DNA from: Thermosynechococcus sp. M46_R2017_013
GTDB taxonomy: Bacteria; Cyanobacteriota; Cyanobacteriia; Thermosynechococcales; Thermosynechococcaceae
Length of the DNA: 32,871 nucleotides
Assembly (NCBI GenBank): GCA_015296025.1
Contig: DVDZ01000144.1
Location: 1 to 32,871 of the forward strand
Direction of reading: 5' to 3'
Part shown: positions 26,507 through 32,871 of the stretch, piece by piece
Position numbering within the stretch: position 1 is the stretch's first letter
Layout: the number at the start of each line of letters is the position of its first letter
The notes under the pieces: generated by a model
The model's database searches: none
What the model was told of the DNA's origin: nothing
What the model saw: the letters and a program-made list of their open reading frames with translations, nothing else
Translations under genes and position numbers: made by a program

Positions 26507-26995
26507 TTAGCTGAGGGCGTTAATGGCGTAGTCGATGTAAGCGTTGGCTTCCACCGCAGCTTGACCCGTCAAGCCATGATTGGCTTTGATGTATTTCAGA
26601 GCTTCCACATACCAGCTTGGGGAAAGATCAAACGTGCTGTTGATTTCAGACAAGCCAGCAATGAGGTACTCATCCATAGGACCGGTGCCACCCGCAACGA
26701 GGCAGTAGGTTATTATCCGCAGGTAGTAGCTAATGTCACGGGCGCACTTGGCTTTGCCTTCGGGGGTCGAGGCATACTGAGGACCTTGCATGGTGGTGGT
26801 GTAGGGGAATTTTTGGTACACCGCTTGAGCTGCGCCGTCAATCAGGCTCTGAGCATTGTTGGTCAGAGCGCGAGCAGCTTCCATGCTGGCCACAGCGCGC
26901 TTGAAGCGACCATCAACCGCTTGCAGTTCAGTGTTGCTCAGGAAACGACCTTGGGTATCGGCGGCGGCAATGGCTTCAGTAATCGGCGTTTTCAT
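26507..26995 (-). CDS. cpcA: C-phycocyanin alpha subunit CpcA
   Basis: The alpha subunit of C-phycocyanin, a globin-like light-harvesting protein in phycobilisome rods. The 162-residue protein starts [20 protein letters not shown] and carries the bilin-binding Cys-84 in [13 protein letters not shown]. The sequence ends [10 protein letters not shown] as expected. It forms heterodimers with CpcB and receives phycocyanobilin from CpcE/F. It follows cpcB after 68 bases. Confidence 0.98.
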   Translation of the reverse strand: MKTPITEAIAAADTQGRFLSNTELQAVDGRFKRAVASMEAARALTNNAQSLIDGAAQAVYQKFPYTTTMQGPQYASTPEGKAKCARDISYYLRIITYCLVAGGTGPMDEYLIAGLSEINSTFDLSPSWYVEALKYIKANHGLTGQAAVEANAYIDYAINALS

Positions 26996-27063
26996 GGATA
27001 AAATATCTCCCTAAAAAATATGCGTGTTCAGAACGGTCAAAGTTAGAGAACGTCAAGGGTGCC

Positions 27064-27582
27064 CTAGGCAACAGCGGCAGCGGCACGATCAAAGTAGCCA
27101 GCAATTTCAGACATCAGGGCGCTGCAATCGCCAGGGGTGATGCCATTGGGATCATTGGCGATCGCGATTGCGGCATCTTTCATTTTTTGAATGGCCACCG
27201 CCACAGAGGAACCGGGCGTACCGAGGGCTTGGTAGGTTTCGCGCAGACCGTTCAAGCAGCGATCATCGAGCACGCTGGAGTCACCCGCCAAAATGGCATA
27301 GGTCACGTAGCGCAAGATGATTTCCATGTCGCGCAAGCAAGCAGCCATGCGACGGTTGGTGTAAGCATTCCCACCGGGTTGGATCAGTTGGGGTTGCTCT
27401 GCAAAGAGGGCACGAGCAGCGTTGGCAACAATCGTGGAGGCATTGCTGGTGATGCGGTTAACGGCATCCAGACGCTTATTGCCTTCTTTCACCAAGTTGG
27501 ACAGGGCATCGAACTGGGCGTTGGTGAGGAATTCACCGCGGGCATCGGCCTGAGCGACAACTTTGGCAAATGCATCTAGCAT
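27064..27582 (-). CDS. cpcB: C-phycocyanin beta subunit CpcB
   Basis: The beta subunit of C-phycocyanin, 172 residues. It has both bilin-binding cysteines, C82 in MAACLRDME (conventional Cys-84) and C153 in GDCSALMSE (conventional Cys-155), and N72, the residue methylated by CpcM, in GGNAYTNRR. The ATG at 27582 follows AAGGAGA at good distance. As first gene of the operon it has a long, structured leader. Bilin at the Cys-84 site would come from CpcS-type lyases and at the Cys-155 site from CpcT; a CpcT gene is not in this window. Confidence 0.98.
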
Positions 27583-28008
27583 GGATCAATTCTCCTTAAA
27601 GGTTGTTAAAGAAGTGAGACCTTCTTGACATTCCTGCCCACAGAGATAATGCAGGATTCTTAGGGGGCTGATCAGCAACTCCCTAAAGGCTGTGCCAAGC
27701 AACCTAAGAGCGACCAAGCTGATCCTTGGTGTTTTTAAGGAACGCGCAACGCTTTTGGGCGTGCCGGAAAGGTCTAACGATCCCTGATGGGTTGTTTCCC
27801 AAAGGGGTCTGGGAAACAACAGCCGTGTTGTTAAACCCTTCAGGTATTTCTTATACAATGCGGTGGGAAACCTGTTTCGCCGTAGTTATTAATTTGTAAA
27901 ATACTTTTGTGAGATAAATTAAGGTTCTGCGATCGCCATAAAATTAGTGCTATTTGTCCTAAGTTTTTCCTAAATTTCGTGAAGTTTCTTTAACATTGTT
28001 CTCAGGAA
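27583..28008 (-). promoter_or_regulatory. cpc operon promoter and structured 5' leader
   Basis: About 430 bases separate cpcB from the divergent glycosylase gene. The cpcB-proximal part holds several hairpins: a perfect 11-pair stem with an eight-base loop at 27791-27820, a six-pair stem at 27713-27730, and a composite one at 27660-27686 (TTAGGG/CCCTAA around the palindrome GCTGATCAGC). A minus-strand TATAAG at 27850-27855 with weak GAAACA 17 bases upstream is a possible promoter, which would give a leader of over 250 bases. The distal, AT-rich part near 27890-28000 is likely the regulatory region. Confidence 0.5.
27791..27820 (-). repeat. Perfect inverted repeat in the cpcB leader
   Basis: GTTGTTTCCCA and TGGGAAACAAC are exact reverse complements separated by eight bases. 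The stem lies about 210 bases upstream of the cpcB start and, if transcribed, would form a stable RNA hairpin. Confidence 0.75.
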
Positions 28009-28020
28009 GTGACAATCCCC

Positions 28021-28728
28021 ATGAGTGAGCCGCTGCAATTTAGCTTATTTGACTCCCCCACAGAGGCACAACCGGCGCCAACAACGCCCCTTGATGCTGC
28101 CACCTACAATCAGATTCCGCTGCGGGCGGAGGTGCCCATCCCCGCCGGTACCTACCGTGACTTGGAAGCCCTAGCGGCGCATTGTCAGCAGTGTCAACGT
28201 TGTGGCCTAGCAACCAGCCGTACCCATGTAGTGATTAGCCGTGGCAATCCTGCCGCCAAGCTGATGATTATTGGTGAAGGCCCCGGCCAGTCGGAGGACG
28301 AAACTGGCCGCCCCTTTGTGGGCAAGGCGGGGCAACTCCTCGATAAAATCCTTGCTTCAGTCAATTTGGATAGTGAACGGGATGCCTATATTTGCAACAT
28401 TGTGAAGTGCCGTCCCCCCGGCAACCGCGTCCCAACACCAGTGGAAGCAGCAGCCTGTTTGCCCTATTTACTGGAGCAGATTCGCCTAGTGAATCCCCGC
28501 ATTATTCTGCTGGCGGGGGCAACGGCTGTGTCTGGCTTACTGAAAGATCATCGCGGAATTACTAAAATTCGTGGCCAGTGGATTGAATGGCAGGGACGGT
28601 GGTGTATGCCCATTTTTCATCCGGCGTATTTGTTGCGCAATAACTCACGGGAGCCGGGCAGCCCTAAGTGGTTAACGTGGCAGGATATCCAAGCTGTGCG
28701 CGATCGCCTACGTCAACTCGATTCTTAG
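28021..28728 (+). CDS. Uracil-DNA glycosylase, family 4 (Fe-S type)
   Basis: The enzyme removes uracil from DNA as the first step of base-excision repair. The 235-residue protein has the [4Fe-4S] cysteines (CQQCQRC near residues 57-63, C in YICNIVKCRPP), the active-site loop GEGPGQSEDETGRPFVG with Glu in place of Asp as in family 4, and the DNA-binding motif HPAYLLRN. An N-terminal extension of about 45 residues contains QFSLFD, reminiscent of a sliding-clamp-binding peptide. ATG 28021 is preferred over GTG 28009 because AGGAAG lies upstream at about ten bases. Confidence 0.9.
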   Translation: MSEPLQFSLFDSPTEAQPAPTTPLDAATYNQIPLRAEVPIPAGTYRDLEALAAHCQQCQRCGLATSRTHVVISRGNPAAKLMIIGEGPGQSEDETGRPFVGKAGQLLDKILASVNLDSERDAYICNIVKCRPPGNRVPTPVEAAACLPYLLEQIRLVNPRIILLAGATAVSGLLKDHRGITKIRGQWIEWQGRWCMPIFHPAYLLRNNSREPGSPKWLTWQDIQAVRDRLRQLDS

Positions 28729-28729
28729 A

Positions 28730-29089
28730 CTACTCCTGACGGTGGGGATGTTCCTGTAAATAGCGCAGCCAAAGTTCCGAAAGTTCCCGCGCCTGTTGCT
28801 CCTTCTCACTAACAATGTGGTACATTCGCCGAGGCCGACCGCGACCTTCTACTTTTTTCCAGTAACCATCAATAATCCCCTCATCCTCTAGGAATTTGAG
28901 GGCACTGTAAAGAACTGTATCGGAAAGGCGATACAGGGGATACTCGTTTTCAATAGCTTGGATCAGCGCTGTGCCATAGGAGTCCCCCTTTTCCATAAGG
29001 GTATAGAGCACATAGCACACGGCAACTTCCTTGCTCAGGTAAACCGGCGGTGGCTGGCGGAAAAAGGTGTAAATATCTTCTAGTTTCAT
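28730..29089 (-). CDS. PadR-family transcriptional regulator, possibly Pex-like
   Basis: A 119-residue winged-helix regulator of the PadR family: VAVCYVLYTLMEKGDSYGTAL, LSDTVLYSALKFLEDEGIIDGYW and the wing GRGRPRRMYHIVSEKE, followed by a C-terminal dimerisation helix. In cyanobacteria the PadR-like protein Pex lengthens the circadian period by repressing kaiA; the sequence is compatible with Pex but I cannot tell it from other PadR proteins. It converges with the glycosylase gene, leaving a single base between their ends. Confidence 0.8.
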   Translation of the reverse strand: MKLEDIYTFFRQPPPVYLSKEVAVCYVLYTLMEKGDSYGTALIQAIENEYPLYRLSDTVLYSALKFLEDEGIIDGYWKKVEGRGRPRRMYHIVSEKEQQARELSELWLRYLQEHPHRQE

Positions 29090-29477
29090 AACCTTATCCT
29101 CAGCAATGGACTACTGCCCCCAAAAGCGCTTCAGATCATTAGGGGATTTGGATGTAACTCTGTTGCTCCAAACGATAGGAAACACAAGTACCCCCCGTTA
29201 ATGTCAGTACTTTCCTCTGGCCTCCTATTGCCCGTGAAAGTCACTAAGTATTTATCGCTACCAAGACTCCAATCCTGTCTTGCAGCCCTTTTCTTTAATA
29301 TCGGATAGATAAAGGAAAGGCAATTCTCTCCTGTAGCAGCTTTCACGATTTGAGCGTGTGCCATCCTTGTAAAAAGGGCTGTACTTCTGATTTTAGGAAG
29401 TTTGAGAGAAAAGTGTTCTTTGCATCATAATTCCGCAGTTAACAAAAATCAAGTCATTGGCTTGTCACAAATTGATT
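29090..29477. other. Spacer with no supported gene
   Basis: The 388 bases between the PadR gene and the RNA-ligase gene include a possible minus-strand frame of 77 codons (29131-29364), but its start has no properly spaced ribosome-binding site and the product has no recognisable feature. The rest is AT-rich at 29400-29475 and may hold the PadR promoter. I see nothing else in it. Confidence 0.35.
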
Positions 29478-30038
29478 TCAAGGGGAAGTATGGGCCAGAT
29501 TTCTTAACAAAAATTCACGATAGATCTGCCAGCGTCGGCCATTGTGGATCAGCAGGGTGAGGTGAGATACCCAACAGCGGGCAGCAAAGGATTGTTCTTG
29601 AAAGTCTGCCCAAGCGTGGTGAAAGTTTTCCTTGGTTAAATCACGAAAGGCAATTGTCATGTGGGGGGTAAAGGGGTGCCGTTGTGTGGGAGGGAGGTTC
29701 AGGGGTTGCGCTACCGCTTTGACTAGATCCGCTTGTAGAGTCTTGAGCGCTGGAGTCGGTACCACGTGAATATAAATGACTCGGGGAGGAAAGGCGGCAA
29801 AGCCATCAAGGATCAATTCCACTGGAGCGGCTTGATGGGAAAAGGCTTCTAGGGCTTGCTCAAGATCTCCTACCACTGCATCTGGCCACCAAAAGGGGGG
29901 ATAGAGGGTGACATGGGGGGGAGAGCGCAGTGCCGCTTGGCTCTGGTAGCGATCGCAACAATACTGCTTGAGACGGGTCACCCGATCCTGAATTTCGCTA
30001 TTGGGCAACAAAGCAATAAAGTAATGCCGCCGGTTCAT
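29478..30038 (-). CDS. 2'-5' RNA ligase family protein (2H phosphoesterase)
   Basis: A 186-residue protein of the 2H phosphoesterase superfamily, with both HxTx motifs: HVTL (residues 42-45) and HMTI (126-129). These act on 2',3'-cyclic or 2'-5' RNA bonds; LigT/ThpR and CPDase are relatives, and the real substrate is unknown. ATG 30038 overlaps the stop of the upstream methyltransferase gene (TAATG), so the genes are translationally coupled. An upstream frame extension lies inside that gene and is not used. Confidence 0.85.
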   Translation of the reverse strand: MNRRHYFIALLPNSEIQDRVTRLKQYCCDRYQSQAALRSPPHVTLYPPFWWPDAVVGDLEQALEAFSHQAAPVELILDGFAAFPPRVIYIHVVPTPALKTLQADLVKAVAQPLNLPPTQRHPFTPHMTIAFRDLTKENFHHAWADFQEQSFAARCWVSHLTLLIHNGRRWQIYREFLLRNLAHTSP

Positions 30039-30694
30039 TAGCGTTGAGCCACCATGGTCCAATGGCGATCGGAGGTAAGCGTCACTTGCCACTGCTGCGG
30101 CAACTGCGGCAGTCTTCTCACAAGATTGCTCATTTCTGTCAAAGTTAGCGCCGCATGGAGGGAATCGGCAAACAGTTGCTGCTGTTCAGGCGTGTCTTGA
30201 CCAGCATACTGGTCAACGAGGGCTTTTAGGTCAGCCCCTGTATTTGGGCGACAGAGATCACGGATAAAGAGGGTTCCTTGGGGACGCAGTACCCGCAGCA
30301 TTTCCGCCAAGGCAGGTTGAGGGTTTTCCAAGTGATGGATGAGGCTATTGCTGATGACCACATCAAAACTTGCTGTGGCAAAGGGCAAGGCTTTGGCATC
30401 CCCCTCAAGGAAGGACAATTCTGGACTGTGGTGCCGCGCGATCGCCAGCATGGCAGGACTGAGATCAATTCCCGTCAGTTGCCAATGGGGATAGCGTTGA
30501 TGCAACACTTGCAGAATCCGCCCTGTGCCCGTCCCCACGTCCAAAACCTGGAGGGGTTGCTCAACATTGGGTAAAACGGCGGCCAGATCTTCACAGAAGG
30601 CGATATTGACGGCAGTAAAATCCATGGCGTCATAGGCAGCAGCCGTTTCTGCCGTCTCCATGACCTCCGGTTCTAGGATGCGTTGCAGACTCAT
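30038..30694 (-). CDS. Class I SAM-dependent methyltransferase
   Basis: A Rossmann-fold methyltransferase of 218 residues, with motif I LDVGTGTGRI (about 51-60), GIDLSPAMLAIAR (acidic motif II), GDAKALPFATASFDVVISNS and an HHLENP segment typical of Methyltransf_11 proteins. The substrate is not predictable. The 3' end is coupled to the RNA-ligase gene. The upstream gene DUF3177 ends nine bases before its start on the same strand. Confidence 0.85.
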   Translation of the reverse strand: MSLQRILEPEVMETAETAAAYDAMDFTAVNIAFCEDLAAVLPNVEQPLQVLDVGTGTGRILQVLHQRYPHWQLTGIDLSPAMLAIARHHSPELSFLEGDAKALPFATASFDVVISNSLIHHLENPQPALAEMLRVLRPQGTLFIRDLCRPNTGADLKALVDQYAGQDTPEQQQLFADSLHAALTLTEMSNLVRRLPQLPQQWQVTLTSDRHWTMVAQR

Positions 30695-30703
30695 AGAGAG
30701 TTC

Positions 30704-31294
30704 CTATAAGCCCGTGGCCGAGCGTCCCTGCTTGGGTAAGCGCACAAACACAAAGTAGCTCAAATAGAGCATGTAAATCACGAGGGCAACCGCCGCAAAG
30801 AAGCCAAGGGTACCGGCGCGGGCTTGGGGGTGGAAAATCTCCTTGAACATCAGGGGTGGCTCTAGCCAAGCTTGACAACGGGGGGTCTGAACGGCACCAG
30901 CAACAAACGCACAGTGTAGGTAAAAAGTCTGACCCAGGGCAGCAAGGACACAGTAGAGTGTGATTGCCCAACGCCAACTCCTAAAGACTTGACCAATCAA
31001 ATCTTGGCGATCGCTAATTTCTTCATTGAGATCGACCCAAAACCAGAGGCTAATGGGAATCAGTACCAAAGCCATGAATCCTGTAACATAGGCTACTGGC
31101 CACTGGGGCATCATCAAATACACCGTAATCGCCAAGAGGCTGGACACCCGCCAGTAGATAATCAGCAGTTGAGTAATGGCCGGCACGTTTCTAGCCGTTG
31201 ACCACAGTAGCAGGATCAAGGGAGTGACCACTGTAAAGAGTACTGCAAGGCGGTAGTCCATCCACACAAGCGATCGCAAAAGTTCCAAGGACAT
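30704..31294 (-). CDS. DUF3177 family membrane protein
   Basis: A cyanobacterial integral membrane protein of 196 residues with about five hydrophobic segments (near residues 15-30, 40-57, 62-80, 103-122 and 158-185). The N-terminus MSLELLRSLVWMDYRLAVLF and the DLNEEISDRQDLIGQVFRSW loop match DUF3177 as recalled. ATG 31294 is preferred over the TTG at 31318. It leads a tight three-gene group with the methyltransferase and the RNA ligase. Function is unknown. Confidence 0.75.
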   Translation of the reverse strand: MSLELLRSLVWMDYRLAVLFTVVTPLILLLWSTARNVPAITQLLIIYWRVSSLLAITVYLMMPQWPVAYVTGFMALVLIPISLWFWVDLNEEISDRQDLIGQVFRSWRWAITLYCVLAALGQTFYLHCAFVAGAVQTPRCQAWLEPPLMFKEIFHPQARAGTLGFFAAVALVIYMLYLSYFVFVRLPKQGRSATGL

Positions 31295-31362
31295 GGCAGG
31301 CCACTGACCCAAGTGCAACGGTTCTATTATTATTAAGGATCGCCTTCACAGGGCACAAGGCA

Positions 31363-32712
31363 CTAAAGCGATCGCACCCGCTCATACCAACGCATGAGAA
31401 TTGCCGCTAACTTTTGCGAATCATGGCGCACTGTGGGTGTGGATTCATCCATCACATCGGCTAGGATCAGGCGGCAGTTTTGGCGGGCAAGTTCCTCGCG
31501 ATCAATGACCACAGGCGCACTGCCCTGCTGCGCATAGCGTTCAAGGTGAGCGGCACTGGGGGGATATTTTTGAACCAGCACGGCATCAAACAGGCGATCG
31601 CCGGTCACTGCATCTAGAGCGCGCACATGATCACTGACGGTATAGCCCTCAGTCTCCCCCGGCTGCGTCATAATGTTGCAGATATAGACACAGGGGCATT
31701 GGCGCTCCGCTAGGGCTTGGGCAATTTCAGGCACCAAGAGATTGGGAATGATACTGGTGTAGAGGCTGCCCGGGCCAAGGATAATGTAGTCGGCGTTGCG
31801 CAGGGCCTGAATGGCTCGTGGCAAAGCCTTGGGGGCAGGGGGAGAACAGCCAATTTCCACAATTTTGCCGCGGGCGGCCGTAATGTTTGATTCCCCATGA
31901 ATCAAGCGACCATCGGCAAGGCGTGCCCACAGGGTCATATCCGTAAGGGTTGCCGGCAAAACCTGACCGCGAATGGCCAAGACCGCTGAACTGGCGGCGA
32001 TCGCCTGCTCCAGATCGCCTGTGATATTCGCCATGGCTGTCAGAAATAAGTTGCCAAAGCTGTGCCCCGCCAAGCCTTCTCCCGCTTCAAAGCGGTATTG
32101 AAAAAGTTCAGTGACGATTTTCTCCTCATCTGCCAAAGCTGCCAAGCAGTTGCGAATATCCCCCGGTGGCAGCACCCCAATTTCCCGCCGCAGTCGTCCG
32201 GAGGAGCCGCCATCATCGGCCATTGTCACAATGGCAGTAATATTGGAACTATAGAGCTTCAGCCCCCGTAGAAGTGTTGACAGCCCTGTCCCGCCACCAA
32301 TGGCAACAATTTTCGGTCCTCGCCCCAAGCGCCGATGGGTGAGGAGGCGCTCCACCAGTGCCTTATCATCCTCTGGCAGGAGGACTTCTGTAATCGAACC
32401 CAGAGTACGGGCATACCCCCAAGCAATGAGTGCTAAGCCCCCAAAGAATAGCAAAGGGCCGCTGATATAACTCGGTACAAAACGAGCCACAGTCTGGAGA
32501 AACTGCTCTAGAAATTGCAAAAAGTAGAAAATTGGGGTGAGGTTAATGCTAATGGCAAAGCCAAGGCTGGCTAGCAAGACACCCACCGCACTGATGAGCA
32601 GCCATCGTTTGACCAGTAGCCCAGGGAGAAGCCATTGAGACCACAGACGGATTTTCCGACGTGCTGGACGCAGCTTTGCTGAGAGTTGTTGCGCCTTATT
32701 CGCTCTCCTCAT
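31363..32712 (-). CDS. yvcK: YvcK/CofD-like protein (gluconeogenesis factor)
   Basis: YvcK proteins bind UDP-sugars and control carbon flow and cell-wall synthesis in other bacteria. The 449-residue protein has two N-terminal membrane helices (about 37-60 and 84-103), a feature of cyanobacterial members, and then the CofD-like domain: [17 protein letters not shown] (about 136-152), [35 protein letters not shown] and [18 protein letters not shown]. The start at 32712 overlaps the end of the upstream gene by 17 bases, indicating an operon. Confidence 0.92.
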   Translation of the reverse strand: MRRANKAQQLSAKLRPARRKIRLWSQWLLPGLLVKRWLLISAVGVLLASLGFAISINLTPIFYFLQFLEQFLQTVARFVPSYISGPLLFFGGLALIAWGYARTLGSITEVLLPEDDKALVERLLTHRRLGRGPKIVAIGGGTGLSTLLRGLKLYSSNITAIVTMADDGGSSGRLRREIGVLPPGDIRNCLAALADEEKIVTELFQYRFEAGEGLAGHSFGNLFLTAMANITGDLEQAIAASSAVLAIRGQVLPATLTDMTLWARLADGRLIHGESNITAARGKIVEIGCSPPAPKALPRAIQALRNADYIILGPGSLYTSIIPNLLVPEIAQALAERQCPCVYICNIMTQPGETEGYTVSDHVRALDAVTGDRLFDAVLVQKYPPSAAHLERYAQQGSAPVVIDREELARQNCRLILADVMDESTPTVRHDSQKLAAILMRWYERVRSL

Positions 32713-32871
32713 CCGGATCGATACCTAAATAGGTTTTGCTGAGATAGCGAGCAAGACGCTGGAGTGGGTTAGCTATCTGTTTTTTGTGTTCAGCGTGCTC
32801 CCTATTGACAGGAACGCCTAGAATTTCTGAAAATTCATCATCACCGATTTCCCCCCGCCTGATGTTGAGCA
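32696..32871 (-). CDS. 3' end of an unidentified gene upstream of yvcK (partial)
   Basis: The last 57 codons of a minus-strand gene that enters from the right edge, stopping at 32696-32698. The visible part (including [37 protein letters not shown], end DPDEESE) is hydrophilic and probably helical. I do not recognise it. It overlaps yvcK by 17 bases in a different frame, so both belong to one message. Confidence 0.65.
   Translation of the reverse strand, partial: LNIRRGEIGDDEFSEILGVPVNREHAEHKKQIANPLQRLARYLSKTYLGIDPDEESE

Noticed and set aside
26561-27579. Two long plus-strand frames opposite cpcA and cpcB
   Set aside because: Both mirror the highly conserved phycocyanin genes and show no independent coding signal.
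27586-27858. Minus-strand frame of 90 codons in the cpcB leader
   Set aside because: It overlaps the hairpins and the cpcB ribosome-binding site, with no protein similarity; the leader explanation fits better.
29131-29364. Minus-strand frame of 77 codons in the spacer at 29.1-29.4 kb
   Set aside because: The AAGG before the ATG is directly adjacent and cannot act as a normal ribosome-binding site, and the product is not recognisable.

Overview
The window looks like the chromosome of a thermophilic unicellular cyanobacterium of the Thermosynechococcus lineage. This rests on a complete phycocyanin operon with three tandem cpcG genes, PsbZ, Ycf48/RubA, Vipp1, a CpcS-type bilin lyase, several cyanobacteria-only DUF families (DUF1816, DUF2973, DUF2605, DUF3177, CAAD) and many copies of the HIP1 octamer GCGATCGC. 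The genus is inferred from gene content and recalled protein sequences, not from a database search.

Layout. 1-3.5 kb: rsmG (cut by the window edge), a DUF1816 protein and comEC. 3.6-6.1 kb: DUF2973 and DUF2605 on the minus strand, then cpcS overlapping a VOC-fold gene on the plus strand, then sfsA. 6.4-10.9 kb: rubA-ycf48 (photosystem assembly), a hairpin-rich spacer that may be an insertion-sequence relic, a Rieske oxygenase of the pheophorbide a oxygenase type, fabI and vipp1. 10.9-14.2 kb: tRNA-Lys, a HAD hydrolase directly behind tRNA-Gln, a CysA-like ABC ATPase, and tRNA-Phe running directly into a BtuF-like binding protein. 14.3-17.3 kb: GH57 branching enzyme and ffh, convergent. 17.5-19.3 kb: a decay zone with a small Cys-rich protein gene, a collapsed circularly permuted ATP-grasp gene, an intact CAAD/CurT-like gene and a broken class-I glutamine amidotransferase gene. 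19.3-21.3 kb: a SpoU methyltransferase, psbZ and an M23 peptidase. 21.3-27.9 kb: the minus-strand operon cpcB-A-C-D-E-F-G1-G2-G4, with a structured leader, an internal hairpin after cpcA and a terminator after cpcG4. 28.0-32.9 kb: family-4 uracil-DNA glycosylase, a PadR regulator, a methyltransferase/2'-5' RNA ligase pair, DUF3177, yvcK and the end of an unidentified gene.

How the genes work together. The phycobilisome rod is encoded almost whole: both phycocyanin subunits (cpcB, cpcA), rod linker (cpcC), rod cap (cpcD), alpha-subunit bilin lyase (cpcE/F) and three rod-core linkers. The CpcS lyase for other bilin sites lies about 20 kb away. RubA, Ycf48, PsbZ and Vipp1 serve photosystem and thylakoid assembly, and the CAAD protein probably shapes thylakoid membranes.

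The main anomaly is a set of seven single-base indels in six otherwise conserved genes (rsmG, comEC, the Rieske gene, cysA twice, cpcG1, cpcC). Five are losses of one coding-strand G directly before C. Two are an extra G in an eight-G tract. This fits systematic sequencing or base-calling error better than real gene death, and the genes are annotated here as single disrupted units. The two decayed genes in the 17.8-19.3 kb zone carry many lesions and look genuine. I see no clear undescribed system; the best leads are the indel pattern, the structured phycocyanin RNA elements and the tRNA-Phe/binding-protein junction that lacks a normal start codon.
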